Below, in pieces: positions 10,709 through 20,542 of a DNA stretch of 64,000 nucleotides. The stretch lies in assembly GCA_011947345.1 (NCBI GenBank), contig JAAVTG010000946.1, forward strand, positions 1-64,000. The letters are read 5' to 3'. Source of the DNA: Phytophthora quininea. Its lineage: Eukaryota; Oomycota; Peronosporomycetes; Peronosporales; Peronosporaceae. Position numbers and translations under genes: made by a program. Numbering within the stretch: position 1 is the stretch's first letter; each line of letters starts with the position of its first letter. A model generated the notes under the pieces. That model searched no databases and was not told where the DNA came from. It worked only from the letters and a program-made list of their open reading frames with translations.

Positions 10709-13097
10709 TACTATTTTGCACGAGCACGGGATCAGTCATACTTCTATTCAGTTCTGAGCAAAAATTAATGTTAATTAAAGCGTATTCAGTCGTCTAGGAG
10801 GAACGCCATGGACATCCGCGTGGCTGCTTGTTGGGCTACAGCACTTCCTTGCTCAACTGGGGCTTTTGCTTGTTGGGATGTTGCTGTTGGAAGTTTTGGG
10901 AGCTCAAAAGGCGAGGCGATAAGGTCGGAATTCAGTTCATCGCTCTCGCTGCCATGGCGACGACAAGTCCGCCGGTTGTGGCCAACTTCCGTACACGATC
11001 TACAAACATAAGTGTTCTTGCCTCTGCTCTCTCCAGCACTAGCGATGCGTCGTTTGATCCGGCGACCAGCTTGCTTGTAGTATGGTGAAGGTTTCACTTC
11101 GACGAGACCTGGAGGCGTATCGCGCACAGGAAGTGCGGTTCTTTTGTCGAAGAATTTGTTAGCGTAGGTACTCACCAAGTATGCCGGATGAAAAGCATAA
11201 TAACAGCGCTGCTCTTGATCGCGGTCGCGTAATGCCACGAAGAGATGACGGCATGCGATTCTCATTTGGTCGTACGTACTACAGGTACACGTCAGTGACT
11301 CAAGTTGACTTCTCGACTCCGCGTCGGGGCTGCTGGATGCGATACGTACGAAACTGAGTCGCTCGATGGCTCAACGGAGTATTCTCCGGCACGTTTCTTC
11401 TCGTCGTCCCAGAGTGACTTGGCATACGGGGTCAGAACACGTTCCTCTCCCTCCACTTGCGAATTTCGTTTTGCCGGTGTGTGAATTTTGCCATCTCCGA
11501 CATTGCCAACTTGTAGAAAGCGTTGCATGGATCTGAGTCGCGGATACCATTTGACAGCATCGAATTGTTTTCACTCTCCACAAAGTTAGAGCTCCGCCAA
11601 TTAAATAGAGGCAAAGGGTTTGAGGCATCTGGATGCCTACAGTCGCACTCCTCGTATTCATCATCACTAGCGATGTCTTCATCCACAACGGGCTTCGCAG
11701 CGTCACCAGGGAGTACTGTTCTGCAATCAGGAGTCCATTCGATATTTTGTGCTTCTCCACACTCTTGGGCGAAGCTGGCTGGCTCCCGTGGTAAGTACAC
11801 ACTCATGTTTGCATGCACAGTCCAGACCCCAGGCCCAATTTCCTTTATGTAATCCGTGACAGGCGCGCCATAAGCCTTGAGAATCTTGGCGAGAGCTTCG
11901 GCGTAGTCAGCATGACTAGTGGCTCCTTGGACCGCCCACACTGCATTCTCGAACGCTTGTCCATTCAGCTTGAAATTTTTCTTCATGTTTCTCAGCAAGT
12001 GAACTGAGCAGTAGCGCAGACTCACCTTTACTCCAGTGGAGGCATGAAATCGCTTGACAGCGCCAACAATTTACCGCGGTCACAGAATACAGCTCGACCC
12101 GATAAATCGATTCCAGCAGCAAAGCTTCGCTCCAAAAACCACAAAACGTTGGCTTCGCTTTCCACGTTCACTAAAGCTGTAGCTAACGTTACGTTGTGAT
12201 TATCTCCATCTCGTCCAAGAAGAGAAAGAACGATGCCGTTATACTTGGAATGGCGTGAATGGGCTCCGTCAAACCCGAGCAGCGGTAGCAAGCCCTCTTG
12301 GCACGCAACGTTCGCTCCAAATGCCACAAACCCGCGTAAGAACCGTTGGTGTTGATCTACTTCCAAGCAAACCGACGAACCGGAATTAGACTGCAATAAG
12401 TCTGCTAGCATGAAAGGAAGACGTCGAAACGAAGCTCCCCACTCGCCATCGGCACCACCGAGCACTTCGTCTTTGGCTCTGTACAACTTAGAGCGGCTAC
12501 GCTGCAACGCCACACCATCGCGAGCTTGAACCAGCGCTACTAGCGCCTTGCGCTTAATGTTGCGGTCAGCGAGGACAGCAGAACGCAGGGTAGGCAACAA
12601 CGCAAGTTGCTGCGCAGTTGGCTTGGCTACCGACATGCAGAAGTCATGATGCTTGTCCATTATCGAGGAGACGAAAAGATAACGCGACTTGTCCTTCTTG
12701 ATGCGAACGGTGACCCGAACTTGCCACTTGCAGCCTTTTTGTGCTGATCACACTGGTAGACTTTCAGTTTTCCACTGCATTCCACAACACAATGCATGTT
12801 CTCATTGTAGGTGAAGTCCTACATGAACGTGGTTGCTGCCAATCCGGAGCTGAATGGCATACCCAGTTTCAGCACGGTTGTTTCGTGCAGGCTTGTCAGA
12901 TCCAATTGCGCGCGACTTAATGAAGTCATGGTTGCTGGGGTGTCCGGAGGTAGAAAAGCTGCTTGTAGAGGTCGTTGTTGTCAAGATTGAGAGTGGTGCG
13001 ATGGAGGGCGGGGTGCTAAACTTGCTGCAACAGCTCTTCCGCTAACGCTGTCCATGTCAGACTCTTCCGTTGCTAAGATTGTTGGGACGTTCGGTAC
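10709..13097 (-). mobile_element. MULE (Mutator-like element) core at the centre of the palindrome
   Basis: This is the unique loop between the two duplicated arms, occupied almost entirely by a minus-strand Mutator-like transposase gene. No extra inverted repeats are seen inside the loop, so any terminal repeats must be the arm ends. Confidence 0.8.
10786..13055 (-). pseudogene. MULE transposase with zinc-binding N-terminus, DDE core, SWIM finger and zinc knuckle
   Basis: Reading from a possible ATG at 13055, an N-terminal zinc-binding region gives VYQCDQHKKGCKW and HHDFC once a missing base near 12740 is allowed. The MULE catalytic core follows (LLGFDGAHSRHSKYNGIVLS, ALVNVESEANVLWFLERSF, AVFCDRGK), with the conserved helper region CSVHLLRNMKKNF. 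Then comes a SWIM-type finger (CTCSTYDQMRIACRH near 11270) and a C-terminal CCHC-like knuckle (CRSCTEVGHNRRTC). In-frame stops near 12985 and 12823 and frame changes near 12027 and 11430 leave no continuous reading frame. This was a DNA transposase acting in the nucleus; it now looks inactive, though some breaks may be sequencing errors. Confidence 0.85.
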
Positions 13098-13213
13098 TGG
13101 AAACGAACATGTACCAAATTGAACAAGCACTTTCATTGGTACAAGAACCTGGTTTTGAGTAAGGTACTGGTTCCGGGACGATGGTGGTACATCGGTACTG
13201 GTTCTGGGAAATA
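13098..13213 (-). repeat. AACCAGTAC-rich inner arm end (partner of 10593-10708)
   Basis: This is the inverted partner of the left inner arm end, with the same repeated GGTACTGGTT units and small substitutions. It is a candidate MULE terminal/subterminal repeat. Confidence 0.45.
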
Positions 13214-13216
13214 CTC

Positions 13217-13399
13217 TTGTTTAGGCTACAGATTCGACATGGAAATTGCACTAAGCTGGCGCCGCGACCACACCCATCTTCGACGGCTTGCGAACGTCGG
13301 CAGACTGCCGCTTTAGTCGTGGTTGCATATAATGACAAGCCCCTTAGCAATCCCTATGTAACTAAACGGAGATTTGTACCAAACCTGTAGCCTCAACAA
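13217..13399. mobile_element. 183-bp MITE-like element
   Basis: This short non-coding insert occurs only in the right arm. Its ends are imperfect inverted repeats: TTGTTTAGGCTACAG at 13217 and the reverse complement of TTGTTGAGGCTACAG at 13385-13399, extending into similar bases (GATTCGACA versus GTTTGGTAC). No coding capacity. Family unknown; the target-site duplication is not clear. Confidence 0.7.
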
Positions 13400-13740
13400 A
13401 TGTCTTTTCTCGATCTCACCTGACACCGATCCGACATCAGAGAGGGCAGCAGGCCACTCTCCTTCCTTGTAGTTTGAGCCCTTTCGCAACGTATGCAGTA
13501 TCAAATGCACCATGCAGGGACGCCACTGACATTACGAAGTTGAACGGGTCATTTCGGGGCTCAGAAGACAGACCCGAGTATTGATGCGTCACGCAGATTG
13601 CGTTCCCATGTCCGTGTGGTTACTGGTGCTACACGTCATCGGCTCGGCACGGCACGTGAACATCGAGACGTGAGCTCATGATCCGGACCTAGGCAAGCCA
13701 AAACGCTGCTACTGAGAAAAGGACGCCATTCATCTCGCCG

Positions 13741-13757
13741 ACCATTCCTCCTTTTGC
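13741..13757 (+). promoter_or_regulatory. Possible oomycete initiator upstream of the oxidoreductase
   Basis: ACCATTCCTCCTTTTGC, about 60 bp upstream of the ATG at 13808, fits the oomycete initiator pattern YCATTYY. The same site exists in the left arm near 10225-10241. Weak evidence: sequence match and position only. Confidence 0.3.
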
Positions 13758-13807
13758 CTGCCACCAAGCAGCCCCCCACACACCAAGCCAAGCGCCACCG
13801 TCCGATC

Positions 13808-14858
13808 ATGGTCGCTAACCTCACGTTCCGCCACACCGAGCGCACGACGCACCACAACCTGCGCGTAGTATCGGAGCCCAAGCCAACGATCTCCTCGAAC
13901 GAGGTGCTGGTCCAGATCCGTGGCGTCGCGCTCAACTACCGAGATATCGCGGTCGGAGACAGCACGTACCCGTTCCCGGTCAAGGACAGCGTCGTACCGT
14001 GCTCGGACGGCGCAGGTGTCGTCGTGGAGGTCGGGGCGGACGTCGAGGGCTTTGAGCTCGGCGATCGCGTCATCAGCAACTTTGACCTGACCAACCTGTA
14101 CGGCCCCCAGCTCGACTGGGTGCACTCCCTCGGGGGCATGCTCGACGGCGTACTGCGGCAGTACGTCGCACTCCCGCGCACGTGCTGATGAAGATCCCCG
14201 GGGACAGCACGTTGAGCTTCGTGCAGATGGCGTCGCTCGTGTGCACGGGCGTCACGGCGTGGAACGCTCTGTACGGCAACGTGCCGCTCAAGCCCGGCCA
14301 GACTGTGCTGTTCCTCGGCACGGGCGGCGTATCCATCACGGGTCTGCAGCTCGCCAAGGCAGCCGGAGCGGTCACCATTATCACGTCGTCGTCCGACGAG
14401 AAGCTCCGGTTCGTGCAGGAGCGCTTCGGCGCCGACCACGTGATTAATTACCGCACGACCCCAGACTGGGCCGTCGAGGTCAACCGCATGACCAACGGCC
14501 ACGGCGCCGACTACATCCTCGAAAACGGCGGCTCGGGCACCATCAAGACGAGCATCGAGGCGTGCGCGCGGGCGGCATCATCGGCGTGATGGGGTTCCTC
14601 GCGCAGGCCAAGCAGGAGGATATGCCGGACGTCGCCAGTCTCGTGCTGGCCAAGGGCTGCGTGGTGCGCGGCATCGTGGTGGGCAGTCAGCAGTTGCTGC
14701 GCGACCTGGTCACCTTCGTGACCAGAAAACACCTCGAGCCGTACGTGCACAAGACGTTCGGATTCGAGCGCGAGAACGTGCTGGCGGCGCTCGACTATCT
14801 CAAGTCGGGCCGCCACATCGGCAAGGTCGGCATCGAGATCGAGGACAGGGAGTACTAG
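13808..14858 (+). CDS. MDR-family oxidoreductase (alcohol dehydrogenase/quinone reductase-like), right copy
   Basis: This is the second copy of the enzyme described at 9125-10173, with the same domains: GroES-like N-half, then a Rossmann fold with FLGTGGVSITGLQLAK. Here the G run near 14132 has five G and the frame stays open. Two breaks remain. One lies after VLRQYVALP near 14177 (CCCGCG, one base short) and the other near 14570 (CGCGCGGGCGGC). Both occur at the same places in the left copy. Either the duplicated ancestor was already frameshifted, or both GC-rich sites are prone to the same sequencing error. The second is favoured because the protein sequence is otherwise fully conserved, down to the C-terminal DREY. 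Confidence 0.82.
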
Positions 14859-14944
14859 ACGCTCGGTGAGGAATTAGACAAGTAAGCTGCCAGTAACAAT
14901 CGGTAATTCGCAAAACCGCGAGCTTCCTGTTGTCGCTAAGGGTT

Positions 14945-16399
14945 TCAGCTGACACTTCCTTTGGTGCTCTCGAATACCAGCGAGTCTGCAATTTGTGCGC
15001 CTGCTTTGCTCGATTGCGAAAATCTCTGGATGTCCGGTGGGAGCTCCGACGAGTGAATGGTGTGGACCTTCGAGCAGATGTAGCGACACACGACGCGCTC
15101 GACGCCATCGTCGCAGTGCTCCAGCCTCACCAACAGTCTAAAGATAACAAACAAGCTGTGAGGCTCACAGTATGAGCTGACAAATTCGCCGCAAAGAGGT
15201 CAAACGTACGCTCCAACCGCACTGCGCTTGACTGTCGGGGTCTTCTTGAGAGGATACAGTTCATCTTCGTCGGCATAGTCCCAGATAAAAGTACCTCCCT
15301 GATCGTTCACTCGGCAGTAGGAGATGCTGCGGCTTTCAATGAGCACTTGCTCGTTCGAAGAGCTGCTCTGGAAACGATTTTCTGCAACCGCGTATTGGAT
15401 TTGGAAATCTGCCGACGACATGTCGAATTGCTGCTCGGAGCTGTCCATCAGGGAGTAGCTTGGCCATATTACACCGCTGGTCATGATGGCATTGCGAGCC
15501 GCGTTGAACGCTTTGTGCACGTTCCCAGTCTCCAATGCAAACACCGCAATCGACGTCATCCCGAAGCTCGACGGGCCAAGGTTCAGCGGCATCCACGAGA
15601 AGTTTGGCGTCGTGCATGGACGCGTACGCCGAGTCTCGTTATGAAGGATCCGCGACGCTTGCTCCAACTTCGCGTCGGTGCATACCGCCTGTAAGGCGCC
15701 CCCGCGAGACCGGGCATCCCTCGGTAGATGCATTGGTGTATGCAGAAAGTAACACATATTCACATCGCCACTACTTGACTTGGGCAACGCAAGTGCAGCC
15801 TCGAGACCTCGTGTAAATTCGTTCAAGAGACATAACTCTCGCCGGAGCTTCTTGTTCTCCTCGTCGACTTGTTTACATGTCCGAGTGACGGGCGATTTCG
15901 ATTGCGCCGAAGAACCTCTGCGATTGCTTTTGCCCTTCAAAAGCTGCAGCCTCTGAATCAGAGCGGACTGCTCAGCTTTCAGCTCGGCTAGCTCAACCTT
16001 TTGCGGATACGAAGTCGCCGAGCAGCGTGAGCCTTCTTCGTCCGCCTGCGTTCGCGAGCAGCATCAAGGGACGAAATTTGACTTCTCGGTCTGATCATCG
16101 ACATGTATGAATCATTCTCGGTGGATGGAGGGGGACTGGCGTCCTGGAGGCGCAGTGACGCAGACTCGGAGCAGTCCGTTTCGCTACCGAGTAGGTCTGA
16201 GAGATCGCCATGAGCAGTACTCGCGCCGCTGTCCGTCGGGCAGTTAGTCAGGAGCTGCTCAAGCCATTCACTGGGAAGTAGAGACAGATCCAAAATGCTG
16301 CCGCACGCTACGAACAGAAGAAGGATGAAATAAATACCTAGTCGTTGACTCCCCAAACAAAGTCGCCATACCTTCGTCGGAGCTCTCAGTTGTGTTCAT
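14945..16399 (-). CDS. bZIP transcription factor, native copy
   Basis: Exon 1 (16372-16399) encodes MNTTESSDE and joins over a 64-bp GT-AG intron (16308-16371) to ACGSILDLSLLPSEW in frame. A second intron lies at 15138-15209 (72 bp). The bZIP basic region is RRTKKAHAARRLRIRK. The zipper (VELAELKAEQSALIQRLQLL) follows after an A-run break near 15996, where AAAAA would restore the frame. From KGKSNRRGSS the frame stays open to AVGA and, through the last intron, LLVRLEHCDDGVERVVCRYI. The C-terminal part has no family I can name but is typical of oomycete bZIP proteins. Role: nuclear DNA binding, probably as a dimer. This is the complete version of the gene whose truncated inverted copy is fused at 7243-9038. 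Confidence 0.72.
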
Positions 16400-16668
16400 C
16401 GACGAAAACTGTATTTTCGAGTTATTGGACACCTGCGGCAAGCGTCGGCGTGACTCAGCTTACCGATCGATTATGGGACGTTCGCGAAGCATATGCTGAT
16501 GTACATATAGCAGCAGGCACTCGTTAACAGGGGTATCAGTAGAACCGCCCGCATCGATGAGAACTCATGGTTTATTATACTGCAATCACTAATACCTGTA
16601 CATGAACGAAATCGTCCAGCGGACAGATACGAGGCGAACCATCTCGTTTATCATCCGCAATCCGTCAA
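16400..16668. other. Intergenic
   Basis: No supported gene. This is the upstream region of the native bZIP gene. Confidence 0.5.
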
Positions 16669-17076
16669 TTATCTTCTCAGCGTTGTTTGTCTGCCCTCGT
16701 GCCCTGATGGTCCAGTAACGGCAGCACGTAATGTGGAATGTTGGGTACTTGGCATCGAACGATGGGGATTAGCCTTGGAGGCACTGCGGCAATGGTAAAA
16801 CATCACCTGCTCGATCTCGGGTACCTCTTCGCCCTCTTCCAGACAACGAAGAACGTGGAGGTTTGCGAGATACCAGCCCTCCAGGTGGAACTGCTTCATC
16901 ACGACACACGAGCGCTTGATCTGAGGGAGAAGTTTGGGCACACGAAGAATTTGAGTCAGCTTGCAGATGACGCTTGAGTGCTGGTCGTTAGTACTTTCCT
17001 TGATACGGTAGCTTGGTGCAGTGTCTGGGATGACCGAATTGTCCGGGTCGTCCGACTTCTTGCGCTTTTGGCTCAT
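16669..17076 (-). CDS. Hypothetical protein
   Basis: A 136-codon frame starts at the ATG at 17076 (MSQKRKKSDDPDNSVIPDTA) with a short basic then acidic start, then SSVICKLTQILRVPKLLPQI and MKQFHLEGWYLANLHVLRCL. I do not recognise it. Upstream sequence carries CCTCCC/GACCT repeats and a hAT relic starts on the other side, so it may belong to a repeat. Confidence 0.3.
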   Translation of the reverse strand: MSQKRKKSDDPDNSVIPDTAPSYRIKESTNDQHSSVICKLTQILRVPKLLPQIKRSCVVMKQFHLEGWYLANLHVLRCLEEGEEVPEIEQVMFYHCRSASKANPHRSMPSTQHSTLRAAVTGPSGHEGRQTTLRR

Positions 17077-17250
17077 GACAGATAGTCTGGCGTGAAAAAG
17101 CGAAAATGAGAGAATCCCTGCTGCCTTGCAGCGAGAGCTGTCGCCTTCAACCTCCCAGACCTGACCTGACCTTACTTGACCTGACCTCCCACCTCCAGAC
17201 CTCCCGCCTCCCACGAAACCTCCCAACCTGCGATCATTGCAAAACTAGCC

Positions 17251-17957
17251 TTATAGTGAAATCAAATGTACTTGACGTTGAAGTGAGCCAAGAAGCTTAC
17301 GCGACTTTTGGTCTTGCACGCCGCCGCAATGGAAAGTGCTCGCCATGCTGCTACTGCATGCTTGCGGACTCCGACATGTCCACCACACCGAGCTCATGTG
17401 GGTCCCCATATTCGACCCAAGAGTAGCAAAATGGATGGGCTACTTGCCCGATGACGAGCAACGACAGCAAGTTCGATGTAAGCAAACGGAAGCCCTTATG
17501 GCTTTTGTTGAGAACGAGATGCCGAGAGACGCTGAAATTCCGCGAGGCGAGATGTTTTCGCCTCCTTCGGCAAAGAAGTCTGACGCAGATCTCAAATATT
17601 ACATGTTCGGTCCAAATCCGCGGAAGCAGCGCCAAATCTCCTTAAAAGCTACTTGTGGTGCAGAGTTTGATCGCTACTTAGCCGACATCAAGACGATTGA
17701 CAAACAAGCGCCCGAGTTTGTGCATCACGAGACAAACCCATTGACGTGGTGGAGAATTAATCGCCTCAAGTACACGAACCTCGCAAAGCTGGCGCGATAA
17801 TGGCTAGGAGCTGTAGCGACAAGCGTCCCATCCGAACGAGCTTTTTCGGCGAGCGGTAACATTGTGACGGTGAAACGAGCCTCACTTTCCCCAGAGCTCG
17901 TCCGTGATCTTGTATTTATTGCAGGGAACACGCACAAAAAGCCACCAACGATGTGAA
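17251..17957 (+). pseudogene. hAT transposase relic (C-terminal dimerisation domain)
   Basis: The reading frame contains MWVPIFDPRVAKWMGYLPDD and WWRINRLKYTNLAKLAR. After an in-frame TAA at 17798 it continues WLGAVATSVPSERAFSASGN and SPELVRDLVFIAGN. This is the hAT C-terminal dimerisation signature (W..N...P.L..LA....ATS..SER.FS..G). The catalytic N-terminal half and BED finger are not recognisable. GGGAGG-rich short motifs occur on both sides (17170-17230, and inverted at 18550-18600), possibly subterminal repeats. Dead copy. Confidence 0.75.
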
Positions 17958-18924
17958 TGTTGGATGAGCGGTTTGAACAGTTAGTTTAACACCGTTCTGC
18001 CAGATCACTTGCAATACATGCCGTTTTTCTTCTAGTACTCTGACTCTGAACACTCGTTGTCGTCGTGAGTAAGCATCTCGCTTTCAGCATTTTAGGTGGC
18101 TGCAATCAGCACACTATCATGGCATTGAAGCTATAAATCTCCGTCATGGCCCTGTTGCACAGCTTACAAGCATTGACGACAGCGCGAACATTTTCAGGGA
18201 TCTCTCCGAACAGAAGCTCGAACTGCATCACGATCACCTTAGTGCCGGTGGTTGCGACTCATATCTTGCCAGGCTAGAGTTATGACTGGGCCTTGCTACT
18301 GTTAGGGGACAACTGGAAGGAGAAGAGCACAAACTCGGCTCGATCGCACCTGAAGTGCACGTCGCCGCGAAGAAGAGAAAGAACCGATGAGCATATTATT
18401 GCAGCAGACCGCTTTCGCCCCTAGGGAAGCTGTCGCTCGAACATTGCGCAGCGCGCGCGCACAGTATGCTGTCCGATGTCGTCGGGATATCGCTGCCAAT
18501 TTATACTCTGTTTTGTATTGCGTGCTCCGTGCACAAAAGTATCGATGGTGAAGGTTGGGAGATTGGGAGGCCAAACCTTCACCTCCCAAGCCTCCAGGCG
18601 TATATACAGCGCACGTACACGTACGTTGACAGCACTACTTGCAGCGCAGCAGCACTCTTTGTCGTACACACACCTCATTTCGATCCAGCAGTCTGACGAA
18701 GTTGTCATCACGCTTTAGGTTCGTCGACAAAACGACTCCCGGCAAAGAATATGGCTCTACTGCACTCGTTAACAGCTCCTGTTAAAATTCTTACCCTTCT
18801 GGGGAGTTTTCCTCCTGGCGTGCTATCCAAGTGTGGCATTCGCTGAAGAAGAAGAATGCGGCAGTGCTATGGGAGTATGGTATCGAAAGGCTATTCCGGC
18901 TTGACGGTTTCTAGAATGCACTCA
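17958..18924. other. Non-coding/repeat-derived stretch
   Basis: No supported gene. Short overlapping ORFs near 18300-18720 lack recognisable domains. The CCTCCC-type motifs at 18550-18600 mirror those left of the hAT relic. Confidence 0.4.
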
Positions 18925-20314
18925 ATATGATTGCTCTCAACTTTCGTCGCCGTCTGCACCAATACGTGCGATTTCGGTACGTTCTATAAGGCAAGTTGCA
19001 GCGCACGTATCGCCAGGCCTAGAAGCTTGTGGATAGCTGTTATCGGGTTTGGACGGCAACCATAGCTCGACGAGGAGGGCAACCCGAATGGCAACATAGT
19101 CAAGCTTTAGACTGAATGGGACTTAACTGTCGACTCTCGAGCTTGAGCTGCACAGGTGGCTCGTTATCGTTCTGTGCCAATGGCAGATTTGCGAGCACAG
19201 CGCACACTTTGTGCGCAAGCTGCATAAAATGATCGTATTCATAAAGAGACTCGTTGACAGTCACCCAAAGACGAAATGGGCAAAGCTGTACTCAATATTA
19301 CCAGTGCCTCAAACCTACCAAGCGCTTTACATAAAGCTAAATGCGTGCACGCTTCACGGCTTGTTCGCTCAGGTCGTTGATGGACCAAAACTAAACGTGT
19401 TTTCGGAGAGCGAGTTGAATATGGCTCGTGAAAGGGAAAGAGAGTTGGGCAGCTCCCATTTTCTCAAAAAGTTCCAGAAGAACAAGTCTCTTGTAATGTG
19501 AGCTGTGTTTGACGTTGCTGAGTTTGAGACACAGAAGTAATACTTTGTGAACGAAGTAAAGACGAATGGGTACGCAGCCTCGGTGACAATGAAGCGCCCT
19601 GTGATGACGCGGTCGGTAGTGGTGGTCGCAAAAAGGCTAAAACCAAAAAGAAGAAGAACAGTGATGGCGCTGCTGAACCCAGGAAGTCGGCACCACCAGC
19701 ACCCAAAGAGCTGGTGTCAGGAGACAAGTTCAGCAAGGAGTTGTTCAAGCTCAGATCCGACTACACCTACCCAGGAATGTGTTGAAAAGGATCGCGATCT
19801 TCAACAGGAGTGATCTTTTGATGGCGAGTCGCACCGTGTTTCGGCAACCAAATATTGTTGCTGCAATAGGGACAGCAATGGTAGTTAGCCAAGATACAAT
19901 AAGAGATCAGTCTGCAAAAACACAACAAGCCCACAGGTCGCCAACTCTTCTTACCTTTCCCTGTAATAGTAACACCTTCCAACAGAATGTGTAATTTGGC
20001 CACGGCGGTGACGGTCGGACGGCTGCGCAGCCACAAACATCGACGGCGCGGCAAGAGAACGCCTCAGCGACGCGAAAACCGCCTCGAAAGCGTCACCCAA
20101 ATCTCGACTCGCCAATATATCGACACATAGACTTGAAGATTGTTCATGTGACATGACCCACATGAACGATTTTTAAGTCTACCACGAAAGCCTAAAAAGC
20201 GCGAGCCCTGGTATGCGGGCGGGCGTGCTGCATGCCATGCCCTCGTTGAAGACGGACAGCTACAAGACTTACTTCTCTAGATACTGCAGTTTGTGTGGTC
20301 GCCATTAGGATTCT
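18925..20314 (+). pseudogene. Fanzor (eukaryotic TnpB-like nuclease), N-terminal part, interrupted by Copia
   Basis: Fanzors are transposon-encoded, RNA-guided RuvC-type nucleases. Weak similarity begins near 18925 (ALNFRRRLHQYVRFRY). The clear part is KMIVFIKRLVDSHPKTKWAK, then YSILPVPQTYQALYIKLNA and TLHGLF (19211 on). Next come FDVAEFETQK and YFVNEVKTNGYAASVTMKRP, the conserved block before RuvC-I. The expected RuvC-I aspartate region after DYTYPGMC (near 19780) is destroyed by stops. A later block, MPSLKTDSYKTYFSRY near 20240, precedes the break. The gene stops at ATTCT (20310-20314), the target site of the Copia, and resumes at 27790. There are several stops besides the insertion, so it is dead. 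Confidence 0.7.
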
Positions 20315-20542
20315 TGTCGAGTCCAGCTCATCTTGGACGCTCTGCAAGGACAATCACAACCAGTAATTAGCAAGCTAATAACAGCGCGAGGGTTTTGACT
20401 GGCTGCCACGCACACTCTTCAACTTGACGGTGCAGCAGGAGCCAGCTTTTTCCTGCTCGGACCTTTCCGTCCCTGCACTTCACTGTGTTAGGACTTCCTC
20501 TGCTATGGTGAACACAAGAACATCAAACTACAACATTCAACA
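20315..20542 (+). repeat. Copia 5' LTR
   Basis: 228 bp, TGTCGAGTCC to ATTCAACA. It matches the interrupted 3' LTR (26673-26850 plus 27740-27789) with few substitutions. The ATG of the gag-like frame MVNTRTSNYNIQQ lies inside its last 40 bp, so the same codons reappear at 27752. Confidence 0.93.

Larger units (their letters stand above)
13098..16295 (-). repeat. Right arm of inverted duplication (native locus)
   Basis: This is the reverse complement of 7689-10708 plus a 183-bp MITE at 13217-13399. The native bZIP first exon and first intron lie just beyond its outer edge, so this side appears to be the original locus. Confidence 0.93.

Noticed and set aside
17106..17240. Possible satellite or CRISPR-like CCTCCC/GACCT repetition
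   Set aside because: Irregular short words without constant spacers; better explained as hAT subterminal motifs or low complexity.
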